Of a DNA stretch of 64,000 nucleotides, positions 9,369-17,930 are shown in pieces. A model generated the notes under the pieces. That model saw only the letters and a list, made by a program, of their open reading frames with translations. It was not told the DNA's origin and did not search any database. The DNA lies in contig VXYV01000084.1 in the NCBI GenBank assembly GCA_009845835.1, positions 1 through 64,000 on the forward strand, read 5' to 3'. Position 1 is the first letter of the stretch. Every line of letters starts with the position of its first letter. The position numbers were made by a program, and so were the translations under genes. This DNA comes from Gammaproteobacteria bacterium. GTDB taxonomy: Bacteria; Pseudomonadota; Gammaproteobacteria; Pseudomonadales; Azotimanducaceae.

Positions 9369-10463
9369 TGAATGGTTATAGCGTACTTTACTAACTATCG
9401 TGTCACACGATTAAATGAGCATCAAATCTATCGAGTGAACGTGATGATTCAAACGACTAAATCGAAATGAATGTATAAATCAACCTAGGTCGACGATCTT
9501 CTTCGGTTTTCGCAGTCCGTGCGTAGAAAACCTCCTTGTCCGAATCGACATCAAAACAAGTTTCAACAACGTCGTCACCAATATGACGTGTATTGGTATA
9601 AGAGGCACGTAATAGTAGTTTAGTAAGGTGTGGAGGAAGATGGAATCGCCAATGAGAACATTTCGATCTCCAACATCTTCACAATACAACTAGATATGTT
9701 TTTCAGTTGGAACCGTTAAATGAACTCTCTCGCGTTAAGCAAGACTAATCGTTCTGAGTTCAAAAACCTATTCCGTAAATTGTTTCTATCGGTTTAGTTG
9801 AAAACCTATTGTATTGACAGGAACTTTTTGAGCTTTGAAACCGAAAGCAGCAAGCAAGCGTTTGAAGTGTCTTGCTTTGTGGTACAAAAGAGAACAACTA
9901 AAGTTGTGAATTCTTCAAAATTGGTAGTGGAATTCAATTTCGTTAATCTTGTTGCTTGGAGTTAAGCACGAGTGTAACGGTAACTAAGTCGACCAAAGGA
10001 AATTGGAATTTCCATTGGTCGTTCAAAGTACCGAATAATTCAATCTCTGAAGTTCTTTTGAGCAGTTTTAGGTTAAAACCTCCATGTTTAAAAAGTTCGT
10101 AAGATCCGACACATTTTTGTACGAACTCCTAGTATCGTTACACATTTTTTTGAAAATGCAAGTCGAAATTCTGGTTGGACAGCCACTTTCGTGACAGAAA
10201 TGATATACTGGATCGAAACCAAACCCGAAACGAAGACTTGCTCCACCCCAATGAGCTAGACTGATTTGTTCAAGTCTGCAATCAACTGATTGTTGGCTTC
10301 AAAAACTGCAGTTGTGTCACGTGCCGCACCAAAAGGGGACTACGCTTTCTGGATACTCCAGAGTTAGCGGATCACAACGCAATAGTACCCTGCTAGCGTT
10401 CGTCTAACTCTTCCTCTCGAACCTGAGGTACGAGTCCCCTCTCCGATCCAACGTACTGCAGTT
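9369..10463. other. Gene-poor stretch with decayed repeat DNA
   Basis: About 1.1 kb without a convincing gene. Its right part (9756-10187) is copy A of a direct repeat that recurs at 11054-11487. A 69-codon hydrophobic frame on the minus strand at 9480-9689 (VILVTTLLKLVL) exists but has no recognisable family and no good ribosome binding site, so I do not call it. Positions 10188-10463 hold no frame, repeat or clear hairpin that I can support. Confidence 0.5.
9756..10187 (+). repeat. Direct repeat, copy A (~430 bp, diverged)
   Basis: This stretch is collinear with 11054-11487 at an offset of about 1298-1300 nt. The best-preserved part is the first ~80 nt, including AACCTATTGTATTGACAGG identical in both. 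A second conserved block lies near the end (CATTTTTGTACGAACTCCT and CACATTTTTTTGAAAATGCA). The middle has drifted but stays alignable (a GTCGACCAAA...TTGGTCGTTCAAAGTA block). Neither copy carries an open frame shared with the other, so this looks like decayed mobile or duplicated non-coding DNA of unknown origin. Confidence 0.75.
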
Positions 10464-11010
10464 CTATACGTTTTGGTGACGAGACCCGCCATTTATGCAC
10501 TCTTCAAGCTTGGAATCTAAATCAGCGGTGATTCTCTGGATATTGTCCATCGGCTTACCGGTGATCTCAACATAGCATTCCTCGATCACCTCGTCGACAT
10601 GTGTTTTGTCGTATTCCCCTTTGTCCAAGTTCGTTTCAAGAATGCCGATGAGTTCGAAAGTACCAACAATATCGGCGAACCATACCACGGAGGCTACCAT
10701 TTTCGAAGGTGCCGGAGTAAGTGAATGTGAAATCGTCTTGACTTGCTTCTACTACGAATGTAGTTTCAAATTCATTCATTAAAACTTTTATGTCTGTTGT
10801 AGGTATATTCGATCCGTCGCTAGTGGTCCACGTAGCTGTGTAATTCCCTTCATTATCAACATTGATCGTCAGTTTTGGTTTTCTAGCCTCAGACTTGTTC
10901 TCGCCATCCCCTAAGACATAGGTTCCCTCAATTCCGCCGAGATTCGCCATTGAGGCGAATAATACTGCGGTAAAGGCCGCCAATTGAATTCGGTGTATCA
11001 GTCTATTCAT
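10464..11010 (-). pseudogene. Frameshifted small secreted-protein gene
   Basis: The first frame (from 11010) encodes a signal-peptide-like N-terminus (LAAFTAVLFASMANLGGIEG) and a beta-rich domain with GTYVLGDG, YTATWTTSDGSNIP and FTYSGTFENGSLRGMV. It then runs into nonsense and stops at 10636. The overlapping frame from 10700 to 10464 continues sensibly as DIVGTFELIGILETNLDKGEY. Joining the frames near 10670-10690 gives one protein of about 180 residues, with strands of the type found in small exported beta proteins (G-T-F-E-N-G...G-T-F-E-L). I infer a single-base indel. The gene sits between the two copies of the direct repeat. The family is not recognised. Confidence 0.55.
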
Positions 11011-11718
11011 TGAACTCGTCTCCGATCACTTTTGTCCGGCAAACGTTTATTTTAGTTCAAAAACCTAATCTGTAAATTGTTTCTATCCGTTTAGTTGAAA
11101 ACCTATTGTATTGACAGGAACTTTTTAAACATTGACGTCGAGGACAACGGACAAAGGATTGAAATATCTTGCCGTATTGTAAAAATGAGAACAACCAATG
11201 AAGTGAATGCTTCAAGATGGGCTAGGTAATACAATTTCATTGACTTTGTTGATTGAAGCTAAACGCAAGTGTAATTTACATTTAGTCGACCAAAAGGAAA
11301 TTTGGGTTGCAGTTGGTCGTTCAAAGTATGGAAATATCAATTCTGTTTATGTCGTTATTGCAGTATTAAGCCAAAAACCGCTATGTAACAAAACATTGTA
11401 GATTCCGACATATTTTTGTACGAACTCCTACTATCGTTACACATTTTTTTGAAAATGCAAGTCAAAATTCGGGTCGGACAACCACCTACTCGGTGATAAG
11501 GAATTATTAAGTTTAGATTAAACTGTATATTAGCACTGACTTAAGTCCTATACTTCATTGTACTGACGTGCGGTTATGGTCATCGCAGTCAATTAAACAA
11601 GTGATGGTTTGAAAGTTTTGGTTCGTAATACATGCACCATCTTTATGTGACTGAAATGCTAAATAATCGGTTGAGCGTAGAGTCGTGGACGTATTTTCCG
11701 CGACCAAACGCAAGTATG
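11011..11718. other. Gene-poor stretch holding repeat copy B and a third fragment
   Basis: About 700 bp upstream of the ATPase at 11748 with no supported gene. Most of it is repeat copy B (11054-11487). A short third piece at about 11699-11735 resembles the middle of copy B (AACGCAAGT followed by TTTACATTT). The 64-codon plus-strand frame inside copy B is interrupted in copy A, so it is not treated as a gene. Confidence 0.5.
11054..11487 (+). repeat. Direct repeat, copy B (~430 bp, diverged)
   Basis: This is the partner of 9756-10187 in the same orientation, so the two copies bracket the frameshifted gene at 10464-11010. Conservation is strongest at both ends and weaker in the middle, with a few small indels. 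The arrangement fits either two decayed insertions of the same element or a tandem duplication whose intervening DNA contains the pseudogene. No terminal inverted repeats or target duplications are evident by eye. Confidence 0.75.
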
Positions 11719-11746
11719 TTTTACATTTGGCCGTCTAAATGTAAAA
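11719..11746 (+). promoter_or_regulatory. Inverted repeat abutting the DUF4143 ATPase start
   Basis: Ten-base arms TTTTACATTT and AAATGTAAAA are perfectly complementary and separated by 8 nt (GGCCGTCT). The right arm ends 1 nt before the TTG start codon at 11748, so the palindrome covers the ribosome-binding region. It could be an operator for autoregulation or a hairpin controlling translation. The other DUF4143 gene (start 20035) also has a perfect palindrome at the same place. Confidence 0.6.
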
Positions 11747-11747
11747 T

Positions 11748-12911
11748 TTGATTGTGATTGTTCGTCCTTACTGGTTAGAAAAGTTATATCGAATTTGGGA
11801 TCGGCAATCAATTGTATGGTTTAGTGGTGTTTGGCGATCTGGTAAGACAACCATTGCCCGCATGATTGACAATAGTAAGTGTGTCTATCTCAATTGCGAT
11901 ATACCTGCCGCTCGACGAAAGCTAGTCGATCCGATTGATTACCTCGCGTCATACAACGAAAACAATACTTTGATTTTGGATGAAATTCATCGTTTAGACA
12001 ATCCAAGTCTACTTTTGAAAACTATTGACGATAAACATCCAAACATAAAGGTTCTAGCTATCAGCGCATCGACGCTTCCCGCAACAAGTGAATTCAACGT
12101 TTCTTTAACTGAAAAAACGTTTGCAGTACAACTTCCTCCGGTACTTTGGGATGAATGTATTAGGGATTTCAACATCTCCGATTTGGACAAACGATTGTTA
12201 TATGGAGGTTTACCGGAAGTTCTACTTGACGCTCAGAAGAGTGATGAGTTCTACTCAGAATGGATTGATCGAGTATTTGCACGCGAAATCCAAGACTTGT
12301 TCAACATAAGAAATCGAGAGGGATTTAGAACTCTATTTCGACTACTAATCAGAAATAGTGGAGGTCAACTTGACGTTTCGAAACTGGCTCAGACCGCAAA
12401 AATTAGCCGTCCTACAGCGTATACCTATATCAATGCAATGGAAAAGTCTCACTTAATCCATTACGTCCGTCCCTTTCACGGTAATTCTCAACGAGAAATA
12501 ACAAAAAGACCAAAATGCTATGCCTTCGACACTGGTTTCATCACCTATGAACGAGGTTGGACTGAATTACGAGAAGAAGACCATGAAGTATTGTGGAAGC
12601 ACTTAGTCTTAGACATGTTGAGAGATCAATTTTCTACCCGTGAGGTTTACTACTGGAAAGACAAATCCAATCGCGAAATTGATTTTGTTCTTCGAGGTAG
12701 TCGCGATGAAGTTCATCTCATCGAGTGTGCTATGGATCCTGATCGATTATTTTTTCGGGCAATTCATGAATTTCGAAGACTCTATCCGAGTGGTGAGAAC
12801 CTGATATTAACCCCTGCTGCAACAACTTCCTACAGATTTAAAACAAACAATTTTGAGCTTACATGCAGTAACGGCGTAGAGCTTTGTGAATTGTTAAACT
12901 TATCGAGCTGA
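11748..12911 (+). CDS. AAA+ ATPase with DUF4143 domain
   Basis: This 387-residue protein is of the AAA_14/DUF4143 type. It has a P-loop GVWRSGKTT (about 27-35), a Walker B TLILDEIHRLD, and a sensor-like LAISASTLPA. A winged-helix-like region follows (LAQTAKISRPTAYTYINAMEKSHLI), then a C-terminal restriction-endonuclease-like fold typical of DUF4143 (VYYWKDKSNREIDFVLRG...EVHLIECA). Family members are widespread and poorly understood, and have been linked to mobile DNA and toxin-antitoxin-like selfish genes. The P-loop is slightly unusual, with W in place of the common Q or R. Translation starts at TTG 11748 or GTG 11754; no ATG is near. It is only distantly similar to the second DUF4143 protein at 18869-20035. 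Confidence 0.82.
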   Translation: MIVIVRPYWLEKLYRIWDRQSIVWFSGVWRSGKTTIARMIDNSKCVYLNCDIPAARRKLVDPIDYLASYNENNTLILDEIHRLDNPSLLLKTIDDKHPNIKVLAISASTLPATSEFNVSLTEKTFAVQLPPVLWDECIRDFNISDLDKRLLYGGLPEVLLDAQKSDEFYSEWIDRVFAREIQDLFNIRNREGFRTLFRLLIRNSGGQLDVSKLAQTAKISRPTAYTYINAMEKSHLIHYVRPFHGNSQREITKRPKCYAFDTGFITYERGWTELREEDHEVLWKHLVLDMLRDQFSTREVYYWKDKSNREIDFVLRGSRDEVHLIECAMDPDRLFFRAIHEFRRLYPSGENLILTPAATTSYRFKTNNFELTCSNGVELCELLNLSS

Positions 12912-12957
12912 AACATAGTTAGAGAATGCCAAAGCAATTCAAAAACCAAAATTCATA

Positions 12958-13452
12958 TCATGACTTTCCTAGTACAAAATTTGCCCGTTCTCTTCGGAGC
13001 ATTTCGTAAGGGCTCATCGAAATTAATTTAAGGCCAGTGCATACGTTTGGCATCTTTACTTTTTTGGCAGTATCAGCTGGCACTTCATGGGTGACTACTG
13101 TACTACGTAACGCTAGTGCATGCGCAATCAGCCAAGAATCAGCATCCTGTTGAAATATTCTGATTGCAGATTCTCTATATTGTTTATGAATCACCCATTC
13201 ATTAACTTGTTGAACCGAATCCATCACACGTTCATCTGGCAACAAAAAGAACTGTTTGTCGAGTGTATCAACCCATCCTGACAATTCGTCATCAATGACG
13301 AGCAATTCAGCGCGCACTTTTTCTACACTGGCAACGATTCCGGCCTTATTTTTCAAGACTAACCATTCCCAAAATGCGGGACAAAAGTCGAACCCATAAT
13401 GCAGATTCTTAGCTTGAATAAATACATTTGAATCGATCAAATATTGTGCCAA
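12958..13452 (-). CDS. DUF4411 PIN-like protein (putative toxin nuclease)
   Basis: This 164-residue protein begins YLIDSNVFIQAKN, the acidic first motif of the PIN-like fold (D8). Further conserved acids sit in the centre (DADSWLIAHALA, with the D-x-D typical of DUF4411) and near VVTHE. It is expected to be a metal-dependent RNase, though activity is not shown here. Its start overlaps the end of the upstream XRE/ImmA gene by 16 nt, so the two are one operon. This XRE-peptidase plus DUF4411 pairing recurs in genomes as a toxin-antitoxin-like module. Length is normal for the family. Confidence 0.82.
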   Translation of the reverse strand: MAQYLIDSNVFIQAKNLHYGFDFCPAFWEWLVLKNKAGIVASVEKVRAELLVIDDELSGWVDTLDKQFFLLPDERVMDSVQQVNEWVIHKQYRESAIRIFQQDADSWLIAHALALRSTVVTHEVPADTAKKVKMPNVCTGLKLISMSPYEMLRRERANFVLGKS

Positions 13453-14603
13453 TTTTCTAATCCGACTTTCTGAACCAGACCTTTGAAAGTCTGTGCTTTT
13501 CTTACCCCCAACATACGATACGCATCTTTGTACAACGTAAAACCTTCCAGAGTATTAGAGATTAAGGCGCGGGCAAATCTCTCACCAACTCGCGCTATGT
13601 TCGTGTGATAAAAATTTCCTCCGCTGGACCGTCTAAGCGATAATTCTTGCAAACGACCAAGTTGTTGCTTCAAAGTTGCACGAAATATATCTTGGTCTAT
13701 CCAATCTGCATCGTACAATCGTCTCAGCACAACTAATGTACTAACTTTAAACCTCCTAGCTAACCGATCAAGTGCTTCCTCTAACGACTCCTTTTGATCC
13801 AATTGAGATTGAAAATCTTTCATCGGAACTAGAAACTCTGCCGCAACGGAGTTGCACCACACTTCTTCGGTCCGAGTGTGGCGTATTGGTTCTACACTAT
13901 TATTCGATAGTCCTGTTGATCCTAACCAAATGTGGGCCAACTCATGTGCGAGTGTGAAAATTTGAGCTGATTTCGAATCTTGTCCATTAACAAATATCAA
14001 CGGAGCATATCGATCTGATAACGCAAAACCTCTGAACTCTGCAAGACTGAGTTTGCGTTGTGTATTGTTGTTTACCACACCATTTACCATGATAAGTACA
14101 CCAATCTGATCCACCTTCTTCATCAGCTGTCGGAGAGATTCTGACCAAGTTCGGAAATTTTTCCTCGTTTCTAGATCAAATCCAGTTTCCTTTCGCATTT
14201 CCTCCGCGACAGATGTAGGTGCCGAAGCTAGATTCGCACTACCGACGAATTCCAATTCGTCGAAGCCTGAAATCTTTGCATAGTCTTGGTACCAATCTTG
14301 ACGTTCTTGACAAGCATAAATCGTATCTAGCAAATTAGGACTTGGACGTTGTACAACAGCTCCACCGATCGTTCGAAAATCTGTTATTGGTAAAGATTCT
14401 TTTGGTGGTGACTTAAGGAATAAACATCCGAGCGGAACGTGCACGGCGCGCGCATAGCGCTCCAACTGTTTAAGCGTCGGTTTTAGACGGCCGTCTTCCC
14501 ACTCGGGTAACTTTTTGAATCTGGTGACCAAAGCTGCCTGGTCGAGTCCTGCACGTTCCCGTGCCCATAACAAGAGCTCTGGATTTAAAGAAACACGTAA
14601 CAC
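13437..14603 (-). CDS. XRE-family regulator with ImmA/IrrE metallopeptidase domain
   Basis: This 388-residue protein has an N-terminal helix-turn-helix (LLWARERAGLDQAALVTRFK, about 11-30, then KPTLKQLERYARAVHVPLG). An ImmA/IrrE peptidase domain follows, with zinc motif H220-E221-x-x-H224 in FTLAHELAHIWLG and the later acidic EVWCNSVAAEFLVP. Such proteins act as antitoxins or repressors that can be cleaved or degraded. It is encoded directly upstream of, and overlapping, the DUF4411 PIN-like gene, so it most likely controls that toxin by repression and/or proteolysis. No operator can be singled out upstream of 14603. Confidence 0.85.
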   Translation of the reverse strand: MLRVSLNPELLLWARERAGLDQAALVTRFKKLPEWEDGRLKPTLKQLERYARAVHVPLGCLFLKSPPKESLPITDFRTIGGAVVQRPSPNLLDTIYACQERQDWYQDYAKISGFDELEFVGSANLASAPTSVAEEMRKETGFDLETRKNFRTWSESLRQLMKKVDQIGVLIMVNGVVNNNTQRKLSLAEFRGFALSDRYAPLIFVNGQDSKSAQIFTLAHELAHIWLGSTGLSNNSVEPIRHTRTEEVWCNSVAAEFLVPMKDFQSQLDQKESLEEALDRLARRFKVSTLVVLRRLYDADWIDQDIFRATLKQQLGRLQELSLRRSSGGNFYHTNIARVGERFARALISNTLEGFTLYKDAYRMLGVRKAQTFKGLVQKVGLENWHNI

Positions 14604-14692
14604 AATGCCAATAATCTTAACAAATGTACTGAGAGGTCACGAGTTCTATCCAAATCGTGACAGATTCTTCCTTTGGTTTTCATAGGTCTGGT

Positions 14693-15017
14693 TCATAGCA
14701 GATCCAGGGTAATAGTATCGATTAATGGATTTTGCAGTGAGTGTAACTGGGCACTTTGGGTCTCGTTTTTCTTGACAATCGAAAGCAAATCTATGTGAGT
14801 TGGAATACTTTCTTCCAGCCCTGAAGGGTTTAAATTTAAGAGTAAAAAGTCGTTAGCACTGAGCAAATCGAATACTAAGGCATCAGGTAAAGTCTCGCGA
14901 ATAAGCTTCGTTTTACCTGTCATTTTAGATCCAAGTAATTTACGAGTGGTGTTCCAAGCGCTTCTTCAAAATCAAAGCGCGCGGAATAACAATTTTGTTC
15001 AACAGTTTAATTGTCAT
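14693..15017 (-). pseudogene. Truncated, frameshifted copy of the DUF4143 ATPase N-terminus
   Basis: The stretch 14790-15017 is close to base-for-base similar to 19806-20035, the 5' end of the DUF4143 ATPase gene at 18869-20035 (MTGKTKLIRETLPDALVFDLLSANDF against MTGKTTLIRETLSDALVFDLLSANDF). A 2-nt loss near 14935 breaks the frame between the start codon and the P-loop. Similarity stops after PTHID, and the remaining codons to 14693 are unrelated. The promoter-side palindrome of the intact gene is also shortened here: only the second half (GTCATCTAAGATAA) is left. It is a dead fragment left by duplication or recombination. Confidence 0.8.
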
Positions 15018-15026
15018 CTAAGATAA

Positions 15027-15384
15027 ATTGTTGGTGTAAACTGAGTAAATTTGAACTCTTTTGACTTTGAAACTACCAACAATTCTTGCAAAACTGTTGT
15101 CTGGCGCTTGACGACATTGTTTGACGAGTATTTAACTCAGTTGCAAGAGAAGAGTTATCAGTTAGAAGAAGGGGCTTTGATCGATGCGAGTTTAGTGACG
15201 GCACCAGTACAACGCCAACACGATCGGAAGGCAAATTGAGAGTTATGGCTTGGAAAATTGGTCTTCGGCTCTAAGCTACATGTAATGGTCGATAAAGCCA
15301 GCAAGTTCATTTGGTAGAGTTGAGTGACACCGGAGAATTTTCACTATTCTGAGGTCGCCTTGGGGATGTTGGAGCAAGATCCGA
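15027..15384 (+). mobile_element. IS5-type transposase relic
   Basis: The readable part (15051-15239) gives TLFDEYLTQLQEKSYQLEEGALIDASLVTAPVQRQ, the conserved central region of IS5-family DDE transposases (first catalytic D in GALIDASLV). After a stop and shifts it continues in other frames as GSKLHVMVDKAS and then VTPENFHYSEV, again typical of this family. No 5' end, C-terminal third or terminal repeats remain, and the neighbouring gene ends at 15385. Inactive remnant. Confidence 0.7.
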
Positions 15385-17118
15385 TTACTCAAGAGAACGG
15401 TATTCCAACAGCGACGAACGACCGACTATGTCGAGAATGGTTAAGGACAGCGAATAACCAGATGAGTCGGTGAGTTTTAGAGGTTTACCTAAACGAAATG
15501 TAACCGGTTGTTGTCGTCCTTCGTCAATTGCAATGTTGGATGCATATAGATAAGTTCGGTTAGAACTATCTAATATTGGATTGAGCTGTCCACGTAGTCC
15601 CGGCAGATATCCTGTTGCTTCTGGGAATATTACCGAGCCTCCAAGCTTGAGCGGATTGAGCTCAATGCGTAAATCGACATTGAGAGGTATCCAATCTCGC
15701 TGGAGAACCCCGGAATAACCAGGTGCCGCTGCATATACGGTCATTGGGAGGTCATTCGTGTATAGTTCAAGCTCAGCTCTACCCAATTCATTTGTTTTAG
15801 CTTGAATAAATGTTTTATTCGGGAATATAGCGAGTATTTCTACATCAGACATCGGATGTTCATCAGCATAAACATTTACAACTGCGGCTTTAGGATGGAA
15901 GTTGAGATTCGCTGCCGGAATGGTCAACACTACGCTGTGTTCATCAGCACAATAACTCGGTTCAATGCCTGTGAGCTCTTTGGTTTCACTTTTGATAATA
16001 GATACTCCGTCTCCTCGACGTTCCATAAGAGAAGTGCGCTTCTGCGAACCGGGAGTGTCGCCGACTGGAATTTGACGGAACATCGAGGTGATCAGTTCAT
16101 TGCGAGTAGCTTGGTTTGTTTCCATTCGAGTCAGTGTTAAGCCATTGGGTAGTGGTCCGGGAGAGTCAATCTCCAGTCGTCCTGCAAACATGGATATTCG
16201 AATCCTACGATTGTGAATCGAGTAGTCTCTGTGAGCGACCGCGTTCACGATTGCTTCAAATACAGCTACGAGACTGTATTCGGGAGTGTCAACTCTAGCG
16301 GGCAATTTACGAGCTGCGATCCGCATGTTTCGGCTGACGAAGTTAACGGCTTCTTCGATTTGTAGTGGAAGAGGACCAACAATTTCTCGAGCGTCTAGTT
16401 GACCGGAAGTACGATCCTTTCCACGATAGCAAGTTGCCGTAATCGTTGCTTGAGGCAACCAATTATGTGGGGACTTCGTGCAAAGCAATATCCCTGCCAC
16501 AGTTACGCGAACATCTCCAGTTTCATCCTCTGCAAGTAACCCAAGATTTAATAATCCCTTCCTCGGATCCGTCGCGCCTGAGTCACTCAATAGAGATTCC
16601 CAAAAGCGTTCGTTGAGCGTCTCAAACCCGGTTTCGGGAAAAATTTGGTTGTCAAACCACCGGTATCTTGCTTGCGATCTGTTTTGCAGTAGTCTGAGTT
16701 TCTTGTCGCCATCGATTCTGTTTTTATTCGGTCCAACTCTAATACAGGCTCGACCATCCCTTTCGTAGACGGTATCTCCTCTTGGTACCTTTACTAAGAC
16801 AAAGTTCTTTTCATCAAGTACTCGATGTTGAACGTCGACATAAAGTGCTGGCGATATTGTGTCGGAACTTATCTTGGCGATCAGATCGCACAAGGCTTTT
16901 ACCTGCTGTAACGACATGTCATGTATGTGTCCATCGTCCGTGACTCCGCAAAGAATGTGTCCTCCATTGGCATTCGCAAACGCGATCATTTCATCTGCTA
17001 AATCGTTCCGTCGCGGGCTAGTAGGTTTATTGCCGTTAAATTCAATCGCTTTGAATTCCCAATAACTGTCTTCACTTCGACTGAGTTGTTGTCTAAGTTC
17101 GTTGTCGCTTAAGACCAT
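15385..17118 (-). CDS. Schlafen/AlbA_2-type ATP-binding protein
   Basis: This 577-residue protein starts with a Schlafen AlbA_2 domain (SYWEFKAIEFNG...RNDLADEMIAFANANGGHILCGVTDDG, about 17-63, and CIRVGPNKNRID). A GHKL-like HATPase_c_4 region follows (VAVFEAIVNAVAHRDYS, IEIDSPGPLPNG-like segment, about 285-330). The C-terminal ~170 residues are an extra beta-rich region resembling a carboxypeptidase-regulatory-like domain. They end in a segment with TYLYASNIAI and LTILDIVGRSSLLEYR that I recall as a recurrent tail in such proteins. Members are often labelled transcriptional regulators and sit in defence islands. The gene is bracketed by IS relics on both sides, which fits horizontal acquisition. 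Function is inferred only. Confidence 0.8.
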   Translation of the reverse strand: MVLSDNELRQQLSRSEDSYWEFKAIEFNGNKPTSPRRNDLADEMIAFANANGGHILCGVTDDGHIHDMSLQQVKALCDLIAKISSDTISPALYVDVQHRVLDEKNFVLVKVPRGDTVYERDGRACIRVGPNKNRIDGDKKLRLLQNRSQARYRWFDNQIFPETGFETLNERFWESLLSDSGATDPRKGLLNLGLLAEDETGDVRVTVAGILLCTKSPHNWLPQATITATCYRGKDRTSGQLDAREIVGPLPLQIEEAVNFVSRNMRIAARKLPARVDTPEYSLVAVFEAIVNAVAHRDYSIHNRRIRISMFAGRLEIDSPGPLPNGLTLTRMETNQATRNELITSMFRQIPVGDTPGSQKRTSLMERRGDGVSIIKSETKELTGIEPSYCADEHSVVLTIPAANLNFHPKAAVVNVYADEHPMSDVEILAIFPNKTFIQAKTNELGRAELELYTNDLPMTVYAAAPGYSGVLQRDWIPLNVDLRIELNPLKLGGSVIFPEATGYLPGLRGQLNPILDSSNRTYLYASNIAIDEGRQQPVTFRLGKPLKLTDSSGYSLSLTILDIVGRSSLLEYRSLE

Positions 17119-17261
17119 TAAATTGTTCCAAGTCTGCTATCGAGTTTTATTGTGAGTTAACCGCTTGAACAATTCTATACACCAATTTGCTCATTTTCGC
17201 CTTCCACAAGGTGTTTTACATTCTACCATTATGTTGAACGGTCATGTTTTTTAGGGAAAAT

Positions 17262-17860
17262 ATGGCTTTGAATTTAGCCGCGCAATTAAACATGGAATTA
17301 GGCGTTGCCACGAAACTATTGTTTCGTAGGTCGCGTGAGTTAAAAACACACCAGGAGGCAGTGAAGCGACCGGCGTATGATGATTTGGAACGAGAGAATC
17401 GGGGATTATGGCGAGAGGTGTAGTTTTTAACAAAGCCTCGAGTTACTTGGCGTCCCGATCCCCACTGGTACCGATTGATAGAGTTATGTCACCGGTACTA
17501 TCTGGTTTCGCTAATATGTTCAAGTTTGCAGGTTACAAAGAGCAAGTTCCGTGTTTGGCGGCGACAAGGATAGGAGTCGAAGTGGGGGCCGATGAGGCGA
17601 CATTCTGGTACCACCGACCCGAAGTGCCTGGGTTTGTTACGGCGCCATTTCTCGGAATCAATACCTCACCGGGTCCTGGTTACCGATATTACTGAATTCA
17701 AGACTCGCGAGGAAAATTTGTATCTGTGCATGATTAAAGAGGTCTACAATGGCACCTTAGTGAGTTGGAAAATGGCGCTACGAGCGACCGCTGAGTTCGT
17801 GATGGAGATGGATAACATCGGGGAATCGGCAAACCGAACACTAGGAACAACTGTTAAATT
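17262..17860 (+). mobile_element. IS3-family transposase relic (orfA/orfB, frameshifted)
   Basis: The first piece (17270-17423) reads as an OrfA-like tail, ELGVATKLLFRRSRELKTHQEAV then YDDLERENRGLWREV, typical of the leucine-zipper end of IS3 OrfA. After stops and shifts an OrfB-like part follows: YYLVSLICSSLQVTKSKF, LGLLRRHFSESIPHRVLVTDITEFKTREENLYLCMIKEV and WKMALRATAEFVMEM. This keeps the order of the IS3 integrase core, including the TDIT motif with the first catalytic Asp. The second catalytic Asp is replaced, and no ends are preserved. Dead element. Confidence 0.72.
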
Positions 17861-17930
17861 GACTAATCAAAAAGTGGTTAACAAATTGTCCCCTTTTTTG
17901 ATAACAGACTCAACATACTCCTTACGAATT

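Noticed and set aside
9480..9689. 69-residue hydrophobic minus-strand frame
   Set aside because: No ribosome binding site, no family resemblance, lies in decayed DNA; kept only as part of the gap description.
11207..11401. 64-residue plus-strand frame inside repeat copy B
   Set aside because: The matching part of copy A is full of stops and shifts, and it has no family resemblance.
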